This document shows positions 52,888-52,906 of a stretch of 52,906 nt of DNA, in pieces. Position numbers and translations under genes: made by a program. This DNA comes from Pedobacter panaciterrae. Lineage in GTDB: Bacteria; Bacteroidota; Bacteroidia; Sphingobacteriales; Sphingobacteriaceae. The stretch lies in the NCBI RefSeq assembly GCF_001636695.1, contig NZ_LGEL01000034.1, forward strand, positions 1 through 52,906, given 5' to 3'. Within the stretch, counting starts at the first letter, position 1. Every line of letters starts with the position of its first letter. Under the pieces are notes generated by a model that worked only from the letters and a program-made list of their open reading frames with translations, searched no databases and was not told where the DNA came from.

Positions 52888-52906
52888 CTATCTCTTATAC
52901 ACATCT
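52888..52906. other. Nextera transposon-end adapter, reverse complement (artefact)
   Basis: CTATCTCTTATACACATCT is the reverse complement of the mosaic end with one mismatch (A for G at 52890). The last 16 bases match exactly. It is not genomic. Confidence 0.93.

Overview
The window is an AT-rich contig from a member of the Bacteroidota, most likely a Pedobacter-like Sphingobacteriaceae. The signs are two SusC/SusD pairs with ECF sigma/FecR regulators, a GLPGLI protein, M56/BlaI regulators, DUF4143 ATPases, almost no Shine-Dalgarno sites, and promoters of the Bacteroidota TAnnTTTG type. Both ends (1-19 and 52888-52906) are Illumina Nextera transposon-end sequence, so the first and last genes are cut by assembly and the first apparent start codon is not biological.

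Layout. 20-1809: membrane protein plus lipoprotein. 1989-5109: soluble histidine kinase with 21-residue coiled-coil repeats, CheY-like regulator, and REC-PAS kinase. 5110-6961: Ku and topoisomerase IB. 7094-12853: PAS kinase, ECF sigma factor, LuxR-type regulator, and a six-PAS HisKA_3 kinase. 12977-16500: small protein, DUF72, cold-shock protein, small conserved protein, ABC exporter. 16825-24423: first sigma-FecR-SusC-SusD locus (no enzymes). 24696-25793: PAS kinase. 25807-31011: GLPGLI protein, TonB-type outer-membrane protein, BlaI and BlaR1-like protease as one operon with three matching operator dyads. 31146-48838: a larger minus-strand polysaccharide utilisation locus reading sigma, (inserted ATPase on the plus strand), FecR, SusC, SusD, repeat array, three glycoside hydrolases (clan-D-like, GH31, GH29), a secreted protein and a propeller-cupredoxin fusion. 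48839-50754: gene-poor stretch with a strong candidate structured RNA, long inverted repeats and a two-ORF unit. 50755-end: small secreted proteins.

Main discoveries. (1) Both SusC genes carry, on the opposite strand, a -33/-7 promoter whose -7 box overlaps the SusC start codon at exactly the same register. A conserved GTTTGGGTT 5' end and a U-tract terminator hairpin follow, and the hairpin pairs fully only in the antisense RNA. I read these as a pair of DonS-like antisense RNAs. (2) A rod-shaped RNA at about 49023-49205 has a promoter and G-U pairs that fix its strand. (3) A dispersed palindrome family occurs at three loci (17.5, 40.0-40.5 and 50.1 kb): a conserved 30-base arm core, a loop containing GCAT, and a variable run of 18-19 bp direct repeats always on the same side. 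(4) A DUF4143 ATPase with its own promoter-operator palindrome is inserted between a sigma factor and its FecR partner. (5) GTCTA-N6-TAGAC operators define the BlaI regulon in this window.

The genes fit a saprophytic glycan degrader: SusCD import with sigma/anti-sigma sensing, many cytoplasmic PAS kinases for environmental sensing, and NHEJ repair.
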